64,000 nt of DNA from Paragorgia papillata (Eukaryota; Cnidaria; Anthozoa; Scleralcyonacea; Coralliidae). The position numbers were made by a program, and so were the translations under genes. The notes under the pieces were generated by a model. That model was not told the origin of the DNA and made no database searches. It was given only the letters and a program-made list of their open reading frames with translations. Below are positions 7,977-16,440 of the stretch, piece after piece. Position 1 is the stretch's first letter. The number at the start of each line of letters is the position of its first letter. The stretch is taken from the NCBI GenBank assembly GCA_035771165.1, contig JAWNZC010000311.1, forward strand, positions 410,001-474,000, written 5' to 3'.

Positions 7977-8453
7977 ATGAACACAGAAGAACCGCAAGAT
8001 CTAAATCTTAGGGAGGACTTGATCCGCCTATCCTTTGCAAAGGAGATCAAATATTCGGAAGCATATCTTAAAAAAGCTTCAATGGGTCAGTTAGAAAAAA
8101 TTAAGTTAAATTATGATAGGATCCAACTTGAGAAAACAACATCCCTGTTAACTGAGACTCTTGTTACAAAATTTTCTGAGCTGATGGAACAGTTGGAATT
8201 GGTACAAGATGACGAGAAATTGGATGCTGAATTATCATCAAACAAACTTTTCTGTGATGATGTTAGGTCATTGGTTTTGAAAGTCTCTCCATACATTCCA
8301 ATGATTGGTTTGCTGACGGGTGGCATCATTATTGCGAAACATGTGTGGGACAAGGGAGGAACTTTAAATAAAAAAGATGTTACAGTACAGAATGATGAAA
8401 ATATTAATGAAAATTTCGATGGTGGCGGTTCTGTTGATCCCAGTGACAGTTGA
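7977..8453 (+). CDS. 158-aa protein with one membrane segment, copy 2
   Basis: It is the inverted duplicate of 463-939, with one residue difference. Helical charged N-terminal region, a hydrophobic segment near residues 103-122 and a polar Asp/Gly tail are all kept. The start is in ATAAATG, identical to copy 1. A stem-loop follows at 8479-8507. The preservation of the frame suggests recent duplication or ongoing gene conversion. Confidence 0.65.
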   Translation: MNTEEPQDLNLREDLIRLSFAKEIKYSEAYLKKASMGQLEKIKLNYDRIQLEKTTSLLTETLVTKFSELMEQLELVQDDEKLDAELSSNKLFCDDVRSLVLKVSPYIPMIGLLTGGIIIAKHVWDKGGTLNKKDVTVQNDENINENFDGGGSVDPSDS

Positions 8454-8478
8454 ACTAATACTAATTAAATTTCTTTTC

Positions 8479-8507
8479 TTTTCATAATCTTTGTTGGGTT
8501 ATGAAAA
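8479..8507. terminator. Stem-loop after 158-aa gene (also present at 409-437)
   Basis: A 9-bp perfect stem, TTTTCATAA with TTATGAAAA, encloses an 11-nt loop, 26 nt after the stop codon. The mirrored arm carries the same hairpin at 409-437. Position suggests a transcript-end signal. Confidence 0.45.
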
Positions 8508-8518
8508 AATAAACACAA

Positions 8519-8812
8519 ATGGGAAACTCAAAGACAAAACCAAAAGAAAAATTTAATAAAAATCATATTACTAAAAAAGGCTTCCAGTTTGGCCTAAGTT
8601 TTGGTAGGGAAGATTTGGTTATGGAAGGGAATGTCCAAATAGGTTGGACAAACAAAACAGTAAAAAATTATACAATGGTTCCAAGTTGCAAAAAATCGTC
8701 ATCTGTGGAATCTTTAACAGAAAATAAAATAAATGATGATATTGATAAAAATCTCAAACTGGTACCAACAAATTCGGAAGAAAAGGGCAGACAGGAGGAA
8801 CCTAATCCTTGA
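8519..8812 (+). CDS. Orphan basic 97-aa protein, copy 2
   Basis: Identical at the protein level to the product of 104-397: a basic N-terminal half and an acidic, Glu/Asp/Asn-rich C-terminal half. AATAAACACAAATG precedes the coding sequence. It is the last gene inside the proven inverted arm. The 110 nt that follow it are noncoding and lead into the paralogous pair at 8923 and 9437. No function is known. Confidence 0.6.
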   Translation: MGNSKTKPKEKFNKNHITKKGFQFGLSFGREDLVMEGNVQIGWTNKTVKNYTMVPSCKKSSSVESLTENKINDDIDKNLKLVPTNSEEKGRQEEPNP

Positions 8813-8922
8813 AAAAAAGTGGATCCAAAAAGAAAAAGACATATGGGTGCACAACAATGTAAGAAACGAACATTATTATTGAAATTGAATTTAAAAGAAA
8901 TAAAAAAAGGTATAATAAAAGA

Positions 8923-9369
8923 ATGAACAGTTTTGAAATTAAAGTTACAAAAGAAGAGTTAGATGAAAACATAAAATACTTAGAAAGAGAACTATATAAA
9001 AACCTGAAAATCCGCGCAGAGACCTCCCCTCACCTAATACACTACGAAGAATTAATGTTTATGGTTTTCCAAAAAGGAGGAGAAAAAACAAAACCACCAT
9101 CATCTAATCCATCAAAGCAAGAATTATGTAATGAACTTGACATATCTTTCGTTGACCTAAGAACCGGTCACCCAAATTTCCCAAACATAGTCCCCGTTAA
9201 AATTTTATTTACAGCCTTGGAGGATAACGAAAAGTTGGAGTTTGAGAGTATGAGACAAGCGTCCATAGCTTTAGGGGGTAAAACAACCAGCAGTAAAATA
9301 CAATACACCCTTAGAAAAAACAAAATTGTTTTGTACAAAGGAAAACTCTGGTCTGTTAGCAGAGTATAA
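8923..9369 (+). CDS. 148-aa protein with NUMOD1-like C-terminal domain, paralog A
   Basis: The C-terminal half has the pattern of a NUMOD1/helix-turn-helix DNA-binding module: a VKILFT strand, a short loop, an FESMRQASIALG helix, a spaced polar helix, and a closing GKLWSVSR segment. The N-terminal half is helical and Glu/Lys-rich. The next gene (9437-9940) shares the same C-terminal pattern, so the two are tandem paralogs. NUMOD1-type modules are known from intron-encoded endonucleases, but no nuclease domain is present here. A role as DNA-binding regulator of the element is an inference. Confidence 0.6.
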   Translation: MNSFEIKVTKEELDENIKYLERELYKNLKIRAETSPHLIHYEELMFMVFQKGGEKTKPPSSNPSKQELCNELDISFVDLRTGHPNFPNIVPVKILFTALEDNEKLEFESMRQASIALGGKTTSSKIQYTLRKNKIVLYKGKLWSVSRV

Positions 9370-9390
9370 ATAAAATACACCAAAAAAATC

Positions 9391-9409
9391 TCTTATAAAA
9401 ATTATAAGA
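9391..9409. terminator. Stem-loop after paralog A
   Basis: An 8-bp perfect stem (TCTTATAA with TTATAAGA) with a 3-nt loop, 22 nt after the stop at 9369. Confidence 0.45.
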
Positions 9410-9436
9410 AATTTTAAAAGAAACCATATGTAATAA

Positions 9437-9940
9437 ATGACAACATCATCAATACCTGAAAACATCAATAATCATTTGCAAAACAAAGAAGAAATCGAAC
9501 TTGAAACCAATCCTCAAAAAAAACTAGAAGAACTCAAAAAACTTTTCCAAATCAGAATGCAACTCAGGGAAAGTGCTACCAAAAGACTTCAAACAATACG
9601 AGAAGAAAATTTTCCACCAACATGCCTCAAAGAACTCAGAGAAATAGGAGGCAAAATGGGTGTTAAAGGATCCAAAAGTCTCAACACAGAAACACTCTGT
9701 CAAAAACTTAACATACCATTAGTCAAAAATGAAGTTTATGACAAGCACCACAGAAATGTTATCAGAACACCAGTCAAAATTATATTTACCTCTACAAATG
9801 GTAACAACGACATAATTGAGTTTCCAAGCATTTACAACGCTGGCCTATGTTTAAAAAAAAATCCAAGCTGTATACCATATTACATCAAAAATAATAAGGA
9901 AGTTATGTTTGAAGGAAAATTTTGGTCAGTCAGTCGTTAA
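9437..9940 (+). CDS. 167-aa protein with NUMOD1-like C-terminal domain, paralog B
   Basis: The N-terminal 60 residues are charged and coiled-coil-like (rich in Glu, Lys, Leu). The C-terminal part repeats the pattern of paralog A: VKIIFT, then FPSIYNAGLCL, a polar helix, and GKFWSVSR at the end. Overall identity to paralog A is low apart from this shared framework, so the duplication is old. The start lies in AATAAATG. The gene converges on the small membrane-protein gene at 10095-10232, with a strong hairpin between them. Confidence 0.6.
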   Translation: MTTSSIPENINNHLQNKEEIELETNPQKKLEELKKLFQIRMQLRESATKRLQTIREENFPPTCLKELREIGGKMGVKGSKSLNTETLCQKLNIPLVKNEVYDKHHRNVIRTPVKIIFTSTNGNNDIIEFPSIYNAGLCLKKNPSCIPYYIKNNKEVMFEGKFWSVSR

Positions 9941-10039
9941 TTTTCAAAAATCCACACTAATAAACAGTAGCCGACTGTTTTCTAAGTCCTTGTTTTCTAT
10001 TTTTTTTGGGTCGTTCGTAAATTTGGTCATGCTATTTTT

Positions 10040-10071
10040 AAAATTACTATCCAATGTTGGGTAGTAATTTT
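10040..10071. terminator. 13-bp stem-loop between convergent genes
   Basis: Bases 10040-10052 pair with 10059-10071 (13 pairs including one G-T wobble) around a 6-nt loop. It lies 100 nt after the stop of paralog B and 24 nt from the stop of the opposing 45-aa gene, so it may serve both transcripts. Confidence 0.5.
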
Positions 10072-10094
10072 TTTATGAAGTTTTTACAAAATTA

Positions 10095-10232
10095 TTATCC
10101 AAATACCAACACAACATTCAAAATAATGACCCCCATCATAAAAACACCAAAAAATGAAACTCTGTTTACTTGTTTAACAATCTGGTCCCCAAAATAATCA
10201 AAAGCAGCTTCAATATTAACATTATCATCCAT
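10095..10232 (-). CDS. Small 45-aa single-pass membrane protein
   Basis: From the ATG at 10232 the product is 45 aa: an acidic N-terminus of about 20 residues and one hydrophobic segment from about residue 25 to the end (VSFFGVFMMGVIILNVVLVFG-like). An upstream in-frame ATG at 10277 exists but would overlap the divergent gene at 10271. The AAAATAAAAATG context supports the shorter form. Function unknown; small virion membrane protein is possible. Confidence 0.5.
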   Translation of the reverse strand: MDDNVNIEAAFDYFGDQIVKQVNRVSFFGVFMMGVIILNVVLVFG

Positions 10233-10270
10233 TTTTATTTTATAAAAAAAATTCATATAGTAATAAAGGT

Positions 10271-13200
10271 ATGACAAAACAAACTAATGATCCGAAATTA
10301 TTAAAAATTCGGGAAGCAGCCAGACTTAGAAAACAAAAACAGCTGCAGAGGGACAAAAATTTGAATCCCTTCAAACCCGAACGACTACAAAAACTCCAAG
10401 AAAAACAAAAGGCAAAGGAGTTAAAACAGGTTGCAAAGGATCAACTCAAAACTCAAAAAATTAACAAAAAACTTGACAACCAACTTGCCAACAAGGAACA
10501 AAAAAAATGGGCCAAAGAAATCCAACAAGAAGAGTTAAGACAGGATAAAATTAAGTGGAACAACAAGTGGTTGGGAGCTGGAAAAAAACTGAAAAAAACT
10601 AGGCAGGTTGTTGGCAACAAACTATCAAAGATTTTTAAACGCCGAACAAAAGCCAACAAAAAAGTTAGACAAACGGAACCAATATTAATTAAAACATTTG
10701 CAAAAGGATCATCAGAACTGTATGAAATTTCAGGCCAAAATTATAAAGACCCAGTTGTGTTTTTGGAACATACAACAGCTGGAGTTGAAAGATTGATTAA
10801 TGGATTGAAAATTCCAAAAAAGTCAAGGCAACTTTAATCTGCAAACTCGTTCATTATGATTATGTTGAAAGCCTTGAAGAAGTGGACCTTTTTTACTTTA
10901 CATCAAACATGAAAGCCATGACAACCCAGGAAGATGTTACGGAACTTTACAAAATCTCAAAACAGGAGATGCTCGAAAATTTGGCAGCACACCAGAAAAA
11001 AGGCTCGGGTTGGTCAATAAGATCTGTTGAAAAACTTGACATATCAATAACCAAGTACAAACCTTTAAATGGTAAAAGTTATAAGCAACTCCCAAAATTC
11101 ATTAAAGACAAAAAGGCAATCATCAATCCACAGAATAAGAAAGATGACTATTGTTTCCTATATGCAGTTGCCATTGCTGAGACATTACAAAAAAATCCAA
11201 ATGCTCAAAAACTGGAAAGAATTCCTGTGTCAGTCCAATTATTGGTTGAGGATTATGATGTGCAAGGATTGTCATTTCCTGTCAAAATTAAAGAAATTTC
11301 AAAATTTGAAAAGTTAAATGAGATTGGTGTTAATGTTTTTACTTACGATGACGAAATTAAAAAAGTTTGCCAAATGCAAATTAGCAGATCTGAACATGAC
11401 AAGAGGGTCAACCTGTTTTGGTGGAATGATCATTTCAGTTGCATCAAAGACAAAGGTAAACTTTTTACAACCCAAAACAACAACCACCAACACAAAAAAT
11501 TCTTTTGTAACTTTTGTCTCAACCCTTTTGAAACAGAGAACATTTTAAACCAACATGAGGTTATTTGCAGATCCCATGATGCCCAGATCCAAGAGTATCC
11601 AGTAAAAGGTGAGGATGATATTATGGGCTGGGGTTTAAAAGATTTGAAGAAAACCCAAGATGTCTCATTCATTATTGTGGCTGATTTTGAGTGCGAGCTG
11701 GATACCTTAAAAACTTCAAAAAAAGACGAGTCCAAAAGTTACACCCAAGCCTATCAGGAACATGTGCCAATCAGCTATGGTTTTATGATCATTTGTTCCG
11801 ATCCAAAAATTTATCCAGGAAAGTATTTCAGTTACACCAAAAAATATGACTTTGAAAACATTGGTCAAATGTTTGTTGAAAAGTTGGAAATGGAAGCCAA
11901 GAAGATTTGGTACACATATCTCAAAACTCCTAAAAAAATTATCATGACAGCAGAAAATGAAACCAACTTCCAAAATGCAACCAATTGTTATGTTTGTGGA
12001 GGATGTTTTGTACAAAAAAAACCCAAAAGATTTGGATTCCAAAAGCATCTGGAAAGCCAGCAAACTAACACCAAAAAGTAAAGTAAGGGACCATAACCAT
12101 TTAAATGGTCAGTACAGAGGTGCTGCCCACAACGACTGTAATTACTCAATGGCTAGTGCCAGACATATTCCTGTTCTTTTTCATAATTTTAGTGGTTATG
12201 ATGCTCATTTAATTGCAAAGTATTTGGGACTGTCAAATGGTCCCATTGGTTGTATTGCAAAAACGGAGGAGGAATATATCTCTGTAAATAAGAAACTTTG
12301 GATGGATGGAGGAATGAAAACTGACCCCAAAACTGGGGTATTAAAAAAGAAATGGGTGCCATTGGAATTAAGATTTTTGGATTCATTGAAATTTATGGCA
12401 TCATCCCTTGCAACCCTAACATCAAACCTTCCAAATGATGAGTTCCATTACACTGAGAGTGGTTTTAAGGATCATCCAAAGGAACATGTGGAACTTTTAA
12501 AAAGGAAAGGGGTATTTCCGTATGAATTCATTACAAATTTGAAAAAGTTGGACACAACAGAATTTCCACCACATGAAAAGTTCCATTCTAGGTTAACAGG
12601 AAAAAATGTTGACATTGAAGATTATAATCATGGCAAGAATGTTTGGAACAAGTTTGGTTGTAAGACTTTAAAAGATTACATGGAACTATACCAAAAAACT
12701 GATGTGTTGGGTCTCGCAGATGTCATCCAAAATTTCAGAAAGATGTGTAAAAAAACTTACAAACTTGACCCAATGTGGTATTACACAACTCCTGGTTTGG
12801 CTTGGGATGCTTTGTTAAAAATGACGGGTCAAAAGTTGGAACTTCTGTCAGATCCAGATCAATACCTAATGATTGAAAAAGGAATCCGAGGTGGGATTTC
12901 AACCATAACCCACAGATTTTCAGAAGCCAACAATAAGTATATGGAGGACTTTAATCCTGAAAAAGAAAGCATTTACATTCCTTATTTGGATAAGAACAAC
13001 TTATATGGAAATTCCATGATCCAACCCTTGCCAGTCGGTGGTTTTGGATGGATTCCAGAAGATGGGCTTAAAACCTGGCAGAAATATCTGACATTGGATG
13101 GTGAGGGTTGCTTTTTAGAAGTTGATCTTGAATATCCAGAAGAACTTCATGATCTCCATAATGAGATGCCTTTTGCAGCCGAAAAGTTGGTTGTTAACAA

Positions 13201-14237
13201 GGTTGAAAAGTTAATACCAAATTTAAACAACAAGGAAAAATTTGTGGTTCATTACGAAGCCTTGGACCAAATTTTAAAACATGGTTTGAAACTTACAAAA
13301 ATTCATCGTGGGGTTTCATTCATTGAAAAGGCTTGGATGAAGCCATATATTATGTTAAATACTGAGTTAAGGACTGCTGCCAAGAATGACTTTGAGAAGG
13401 ATTTCTATAAATTAATGAATAATGCCCCATATGGTAAAACCATGGAGAACGTCAGGAATAGGGTGGATGTAAGATTGGTTTCAGATGATGACCAACTTGA
13501 AAAACTGGCAAGAAAACCAACATTCAAAGGCGACACAATATTTGCTGATTACTTGGCAGCTGTTCATATGAAGAAGACCAGAGTCAAATTAAACAAGCCA
13601 ATATTTTGTGGAGCTGCAATACTTGCCAAGAGTAAAATAATTATGTATGACTTTCATTACAATTATATTAAACCCAAATATGGAAATAAAGCAAAGTTAC
13701 TATTTACAGACACAGATTCATTGTGTTACAGACACAGATTCATTGTGTTACGAAATTAAAACTGAAGACTTCTTTGTTGACATTAAACCAGATGTTACAC
13801 AAATGTTTGACACCTCTAACTTCCCTGAAAATCATCCAAGTGGAATTAAAAAAGAAAACAAGAAAGTCCTTGGCATGATGAAATCTGAGACTGGTGCTGA
13901 CCAAATTTCAAAATTTGTTGGATTGCGTTCAAAATCATATGCGATCAAAATGGCGAAAAAAAAGAATTTGGAAACTGGGTTATGGGATGAAAAGGAAGAA
14001 AAAAAATGCAAAGGAATCGCAAAGGCTACCATCAATGATATCAAATTCGATGATTATTACAACTGTTTGACCACAGGAAAAAATGAGCTAAGAGGGATGA
14101 ACACTTTCAGAAGTACCAAACATACCATACACACCATTCATGTTAATAAGATAGCCCTGAATTCTGAGGATGACAAAAGGGTCATTTTAGAAGACAAAAT
14201 ATCAACTTTGGCCATTGGTCATTATAAAACTAAGTAA
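10271..14237 (+). pseudogene. Protein-primed family B DNA polymerase (DNA_pol_B_2), broken by frameshifts
   Basis: The replicative polymerase of the element. In order I see a basic N-terminal part (10271-10837), a C2H2 finger near 11500-11570, exonuclease motif I (ADFEC, about 11680), an HNH/endonuclease-VII-like Cys/His patch (about 11985-12140), exonuclease motif II (HNFSGYDAH, about 12185), motif A (DKNNLYGNS, about 12990), motif B (NNAPYGKT, about 13420) and motif C (TDTDS, about 13710). Three reading-frame breaks are visible: between 10801 and 10837, at an A8 run (12014-12021), and at a 22-bp tandem duplication (13704-13747) covering motif C. The first may instead be a gene boundary: 10271-10837 encodes a 188-aa Lys-rich protein that could stand alone, with the polymerase starting at the ATG at 10909. 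The breaks make an active full-length enzyme unlikely unless some are sequencing errors. Confidence 0.85.
13704..13747 (+). repeat. 22-bp tandem duplication across polymerase motif C
   Basis: Two identical adjacent 22-bp units, 13704-13725 and 13726-13747. Because 22 is not a multiple of three, the duplication shifts the frame right after the catalytic TDTDS codons. Confidence 0.95.
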
Positions 14238-14251
14238 ATTAAGTTTAAAGA

Positions 14252-14274
14252 TTTGTATTCAAAAAGAATACAAA
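14252..14274. terminator. Stem-loop between polymerase and zinc-finger genes
   Basis: A 9-bp perfect stem, TTTGTATTC with GAATACAAA, around a 5-A loop. It lies 15 nt past the polymerase stop and 17 nt from the stop of the opposing zinc-finger gene, the same arrangement as at 5201 and 10040. Confidence 0.5.
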
Positions 14275-14290
14275 ATTTTATTTTAAATAA

Positions 14291-14560
14291 TTATTTTAAA
14301 TATTTTTTTTTGTTACCTTTAACCCGTACTTCATGGGACTTGGAATGGGTTTCTTCTTCTTTTTTATTTTTAAAAGTTTTGAAGCATTTCAAACATCTAA
14401 AAATGGCAGGCTTAGGCCTCTCATTCTTATGGACAAACTTACAATGTAATTTTAGTGCTGTTTCTGTGTTTGTTTCAAATTTGCAAATTTTGCATGTACC
14501 ATGGGTATTTGAAGTGGTGTATTGGAAAATTTGTCTTCTTCCTTTTTCTCTGTATGGCAT
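14291..14560 (-). CDS. 89-aa C2H2 zinc-finger protein
   Basis: Two C2H2-type fingers are visible: CKICKFETNTETALKLHCKF-VH and CLKCFKTFKNKKEEETH-SKSH. The N-terminus and C-terminus are basic (RGRR-like and KGNKKKYLK). This suggests a nucleic-acid-binding protein, perhaps a regulator of the element or a virion core protein. The start is preceded by AAATAAAATG, in keeping with the other genes here. It converges on the polymerase and is the last gene before the right end of the element. Confidence 0.65.
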   Translation of the reverse strand: MPYREKGRRQIFQYTTSNTHGTCKICKFETNTETALKLHCKFVHKNERPKPAIFRCLKCFKTFKNKKEEETHSKSHEVRVKGNKKKYLK

Positions 14561-14594
14561 TTTATTTTATTTATTTTCCAAAACAAACATACCA

Positions 14595-14790
14595 ATTTAA
14601 AAAAACTTGGCAACCCCAAACCCCAAAAAGTCCCAAAAACTTGGCAACCATTTTGGAAACCGGAAGTCAACCCCAAACCCAAAAACCTTGGCAACCCCAA
14701 AACCTCCAAATCCCAAAAACTTGGCAACCATTTTGAAAAAACTTGGCAACCATTTTGGAAACCGGAAGTCAAAGTTTTTGGCAGCCATTA
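14595..14790. repeat. Repeated motif tract near the right end of the Polinton
   Basis: Two longer copies of an ACTTGGCAACCATTTTGGAAAC-type unit followed by CGGAAGTCAA, plus three shorter CTTGGCAACCCC variants, lie within 200 bp. Two CCCAGGATCG motifs follow at about 14799 and 14851. This may be the subterminal region of the element. The left counterpart is outside the window, so a terminal inverted repeat cannot be tested. Confidence 0.6.
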
Positions 14791-14967
14791 CTCGATGTCC
14801 CAGGATCGTCAAACGGGGTTTTTAGTAAACAATTGGCGGCCATTAAGGTATGTCCCAGGATCGGCGTTTACACACTACTGATGTGTGATGCGTAAGAAGA
14901 CTGGCGCGAGCGTGGTTTTGATGAAAATTCGAGTCGAAGCGTGGTTTTGTGTACCGTTTGTTATTTA

Positions 14968-15156
14968 ACAAATAGATTACATTTTTACCGTGCGTGTGTA
15001 CTGTAATAGATCACAGATTACGTCACGTCGTGTAAAGAACAAAAAAGTACGACACGAGACGAAGTCGAGTGGCGTGAGTGTTGTTCTTTACACGCTGTGA
15101 CGTCTTCTGTGATCTATTACAGTACACACGCACGGAAAAATTAAATCTATTTGTTT
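14968..15156. mobile_element. Foldback MITE with 75-bp arms
   Basis: Arms 14968-15042 and 15082-15156 are near-perfect inverted repeats containing GTGTGTACTGTAATAGATCA. The spacer is about 40 bp. No coding capacity; a non-autonomous DNA transposon is likely. Confidence 0.75.
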
Positions 15157-15564
15157 TATACATCAAATCTTAAATTATACGAAGTTTAAGATTCTTAAAT
15201 CGTCAAGTGGCCAGGGCTTTTAAAGAGAGGAAAATTACGGAGTAAAAAATTTCGACAACAGATAAAAATTGTTTAATTACGTCATAAATGATCTATACAA
15301 ATAAAGAAAGCTGATTGGTTAACAAAAAGAAAGACGGCTATTCTGATTGGCTATAAATAGTTCAGGTCGCGCGTCACGCATAATGTATGCGAATAACAAG
15401 AACTTCAAATCGATATTTACAGTTCGATAAGTTCATTGATTCCAAGCTTCATATTGGCAGACGTTTTTTAAAAAATAGAGTGTCTATTCTACCCTGGATC
15501 TTGTTGCCCCATGTACACTTGCACACTTCCGATGGTACAGGCGTTAAAGATGGTACAGGTGTTC

Positions 15565-16440
15565 CGCTGTAGTGTGCCAGGCTTTGCTCGTTGCAGTGGC
15601 CGGAGACGAACGTGATATGTCGATGGGGTATGTCTGCATCGGATCACAAGTTGATGGCGGTGGCTCTGACTGAGTGATTCGTGTAATCCTGGGACAGATC
15701 ACAGCCACTTGATATGCACTTCATCATTTCTGAGAGATAGTTGACTCCCAAAGGCTTGTTTTCGTACCAGACTGCATCTTCGAACTTGTTATTTGATGTG
15801 GGCCGCTGGAAAAACGCACGAGGGGTTTAGCTTCTCAGTGTACCGTTTCAGACAGGAAAATGCATCAGAACAGCATGCTGCCAGTGCTGTACAGCCTGGT
15901 CTCTTTTTCACTGGATGGTTTACTGTTTTCTCCGCCTTGGTGGTTCTTTGTGCACTCTTCATGGGTCATTGCAGCATACATGCGACCGTCGGCGTCTTGC
16001 TTGAAGTCGAAACTCCACCTTGTCAGTTCTCTTTGACCTTCAACGACCGCGACGACACCAATACAAAGAGGTGTAAAACCACACTTTCCTTAGTAGACCG
16101 TTTGGAGTATCCATGTTCATAAAGTTAGAGGACTCAATTTTTACCAGGTCAGTCGATTCTATTGCTGGTTTGTGTTTTACGTTTTCTTTTCCCTCGCGGC
16201 GATTTATTCTTAGCTTTGCGTCAAGCATCTTGTTGCTTTTGATAAAGGCAGGATTTTTGCTTATCTTTACAGCTCTTCCGTTGTTGTTAAGGTGTCGTTC
16301 AATTGAGTTTCGAAATCCCAGGAGGGCTGAACGGCTGTATTGCTCTCCTTTGCTGGTTCTCGCTTCAAGATAGAACTTTACTAAAGCCGAGTCTAAGTCG
16401 TTGTCCGAAATTTACATCAAAGGTGTTGTCATTTTTCGCT
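15565..16440 (-). pseudogene. Crypton-type tyrosine recombinase (DUF3504) remnant
   Basis: Reading the minus strand from 16440 gives SDNDLDSALVKFYLEAR, then LLGFRNSIERHLNNNGR, an LDAKLRINRREGKENVKHK stretch, VWFYTSLYWCRRGR, a TKNHQGG segment, WYENKPLGVNYLSEMMK, TNHSVRATAI and a final VSGHCNEQSLAHY. This is the C-terminal recombinase-like domain of Crypton-derived proteins, with the HxxR and SGHxNExSxxHY hallmarks. The domain is spread over several frames: a one-base shift near 16040, at least two further shifts around 15800-15870, and an in-frame stop after the RATAI motif. The conserved Arg of the GHR motif is Cys. It is therefore a dead copy. The minus-strand frame at 16040-16228 and the rest are parts of it, not separate genes. 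Confidence 0.75.

Larger units (their letters stand above)
7610..8915 (+). repeat. Right arm of 1.3-kb inverted duplication
   Basis: This is the inverted partner of 1-1306. Homology begins abruptly at 7610, inside the coding sequence of the 423-aa gene, so this arm holds only a truncated copy of that gene. The 7515-7609 stretch just before it has no recognisable gene. The gene beginning at 8923 lies just outside the proven arm. Confidence 0.95.
1..14870. mobile_element. Polinton/Maverick-type virus-like element, right-hand part; left end outside window
   Basis: This tract is densely packed with genes on both strands, unlike the rest of the window. It combines a DDE integrase, an A32-like ATPase and a protein-primed family B DNA polymerase, which is the defining gene set of Polintons/Mavericks and adinto-like viruses. 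The genes are AT-rich, intronless and separated by few bases. The polymerase and a zinc-finger gene lie near the right end, followed by repeated motifs at 14,595-14,790 that may be subterminal repeats. I could not fix the exact right terminus or a target-site duplication. The element is partly decayed, since the polymerase has frameshifts, while integrase and ATPase are open. The left terminus is not in the window. Confidence 0.8.

Noticed and set aside
12008..12024. Programmed -1 ribosomal frameshift at the A8 run in the polymerase
   Set aside because: A -1 shift there enters the wrong frame; the downstream frame needs the opposite correction, so a one-base indel or sequencing error fits better.
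14452..14881. Overlapping frames across the terminal repeat tract
   Set aside because: They read through the CTTGGCAACC repeats and have no start motif; only the zinc-finger frame is credible.
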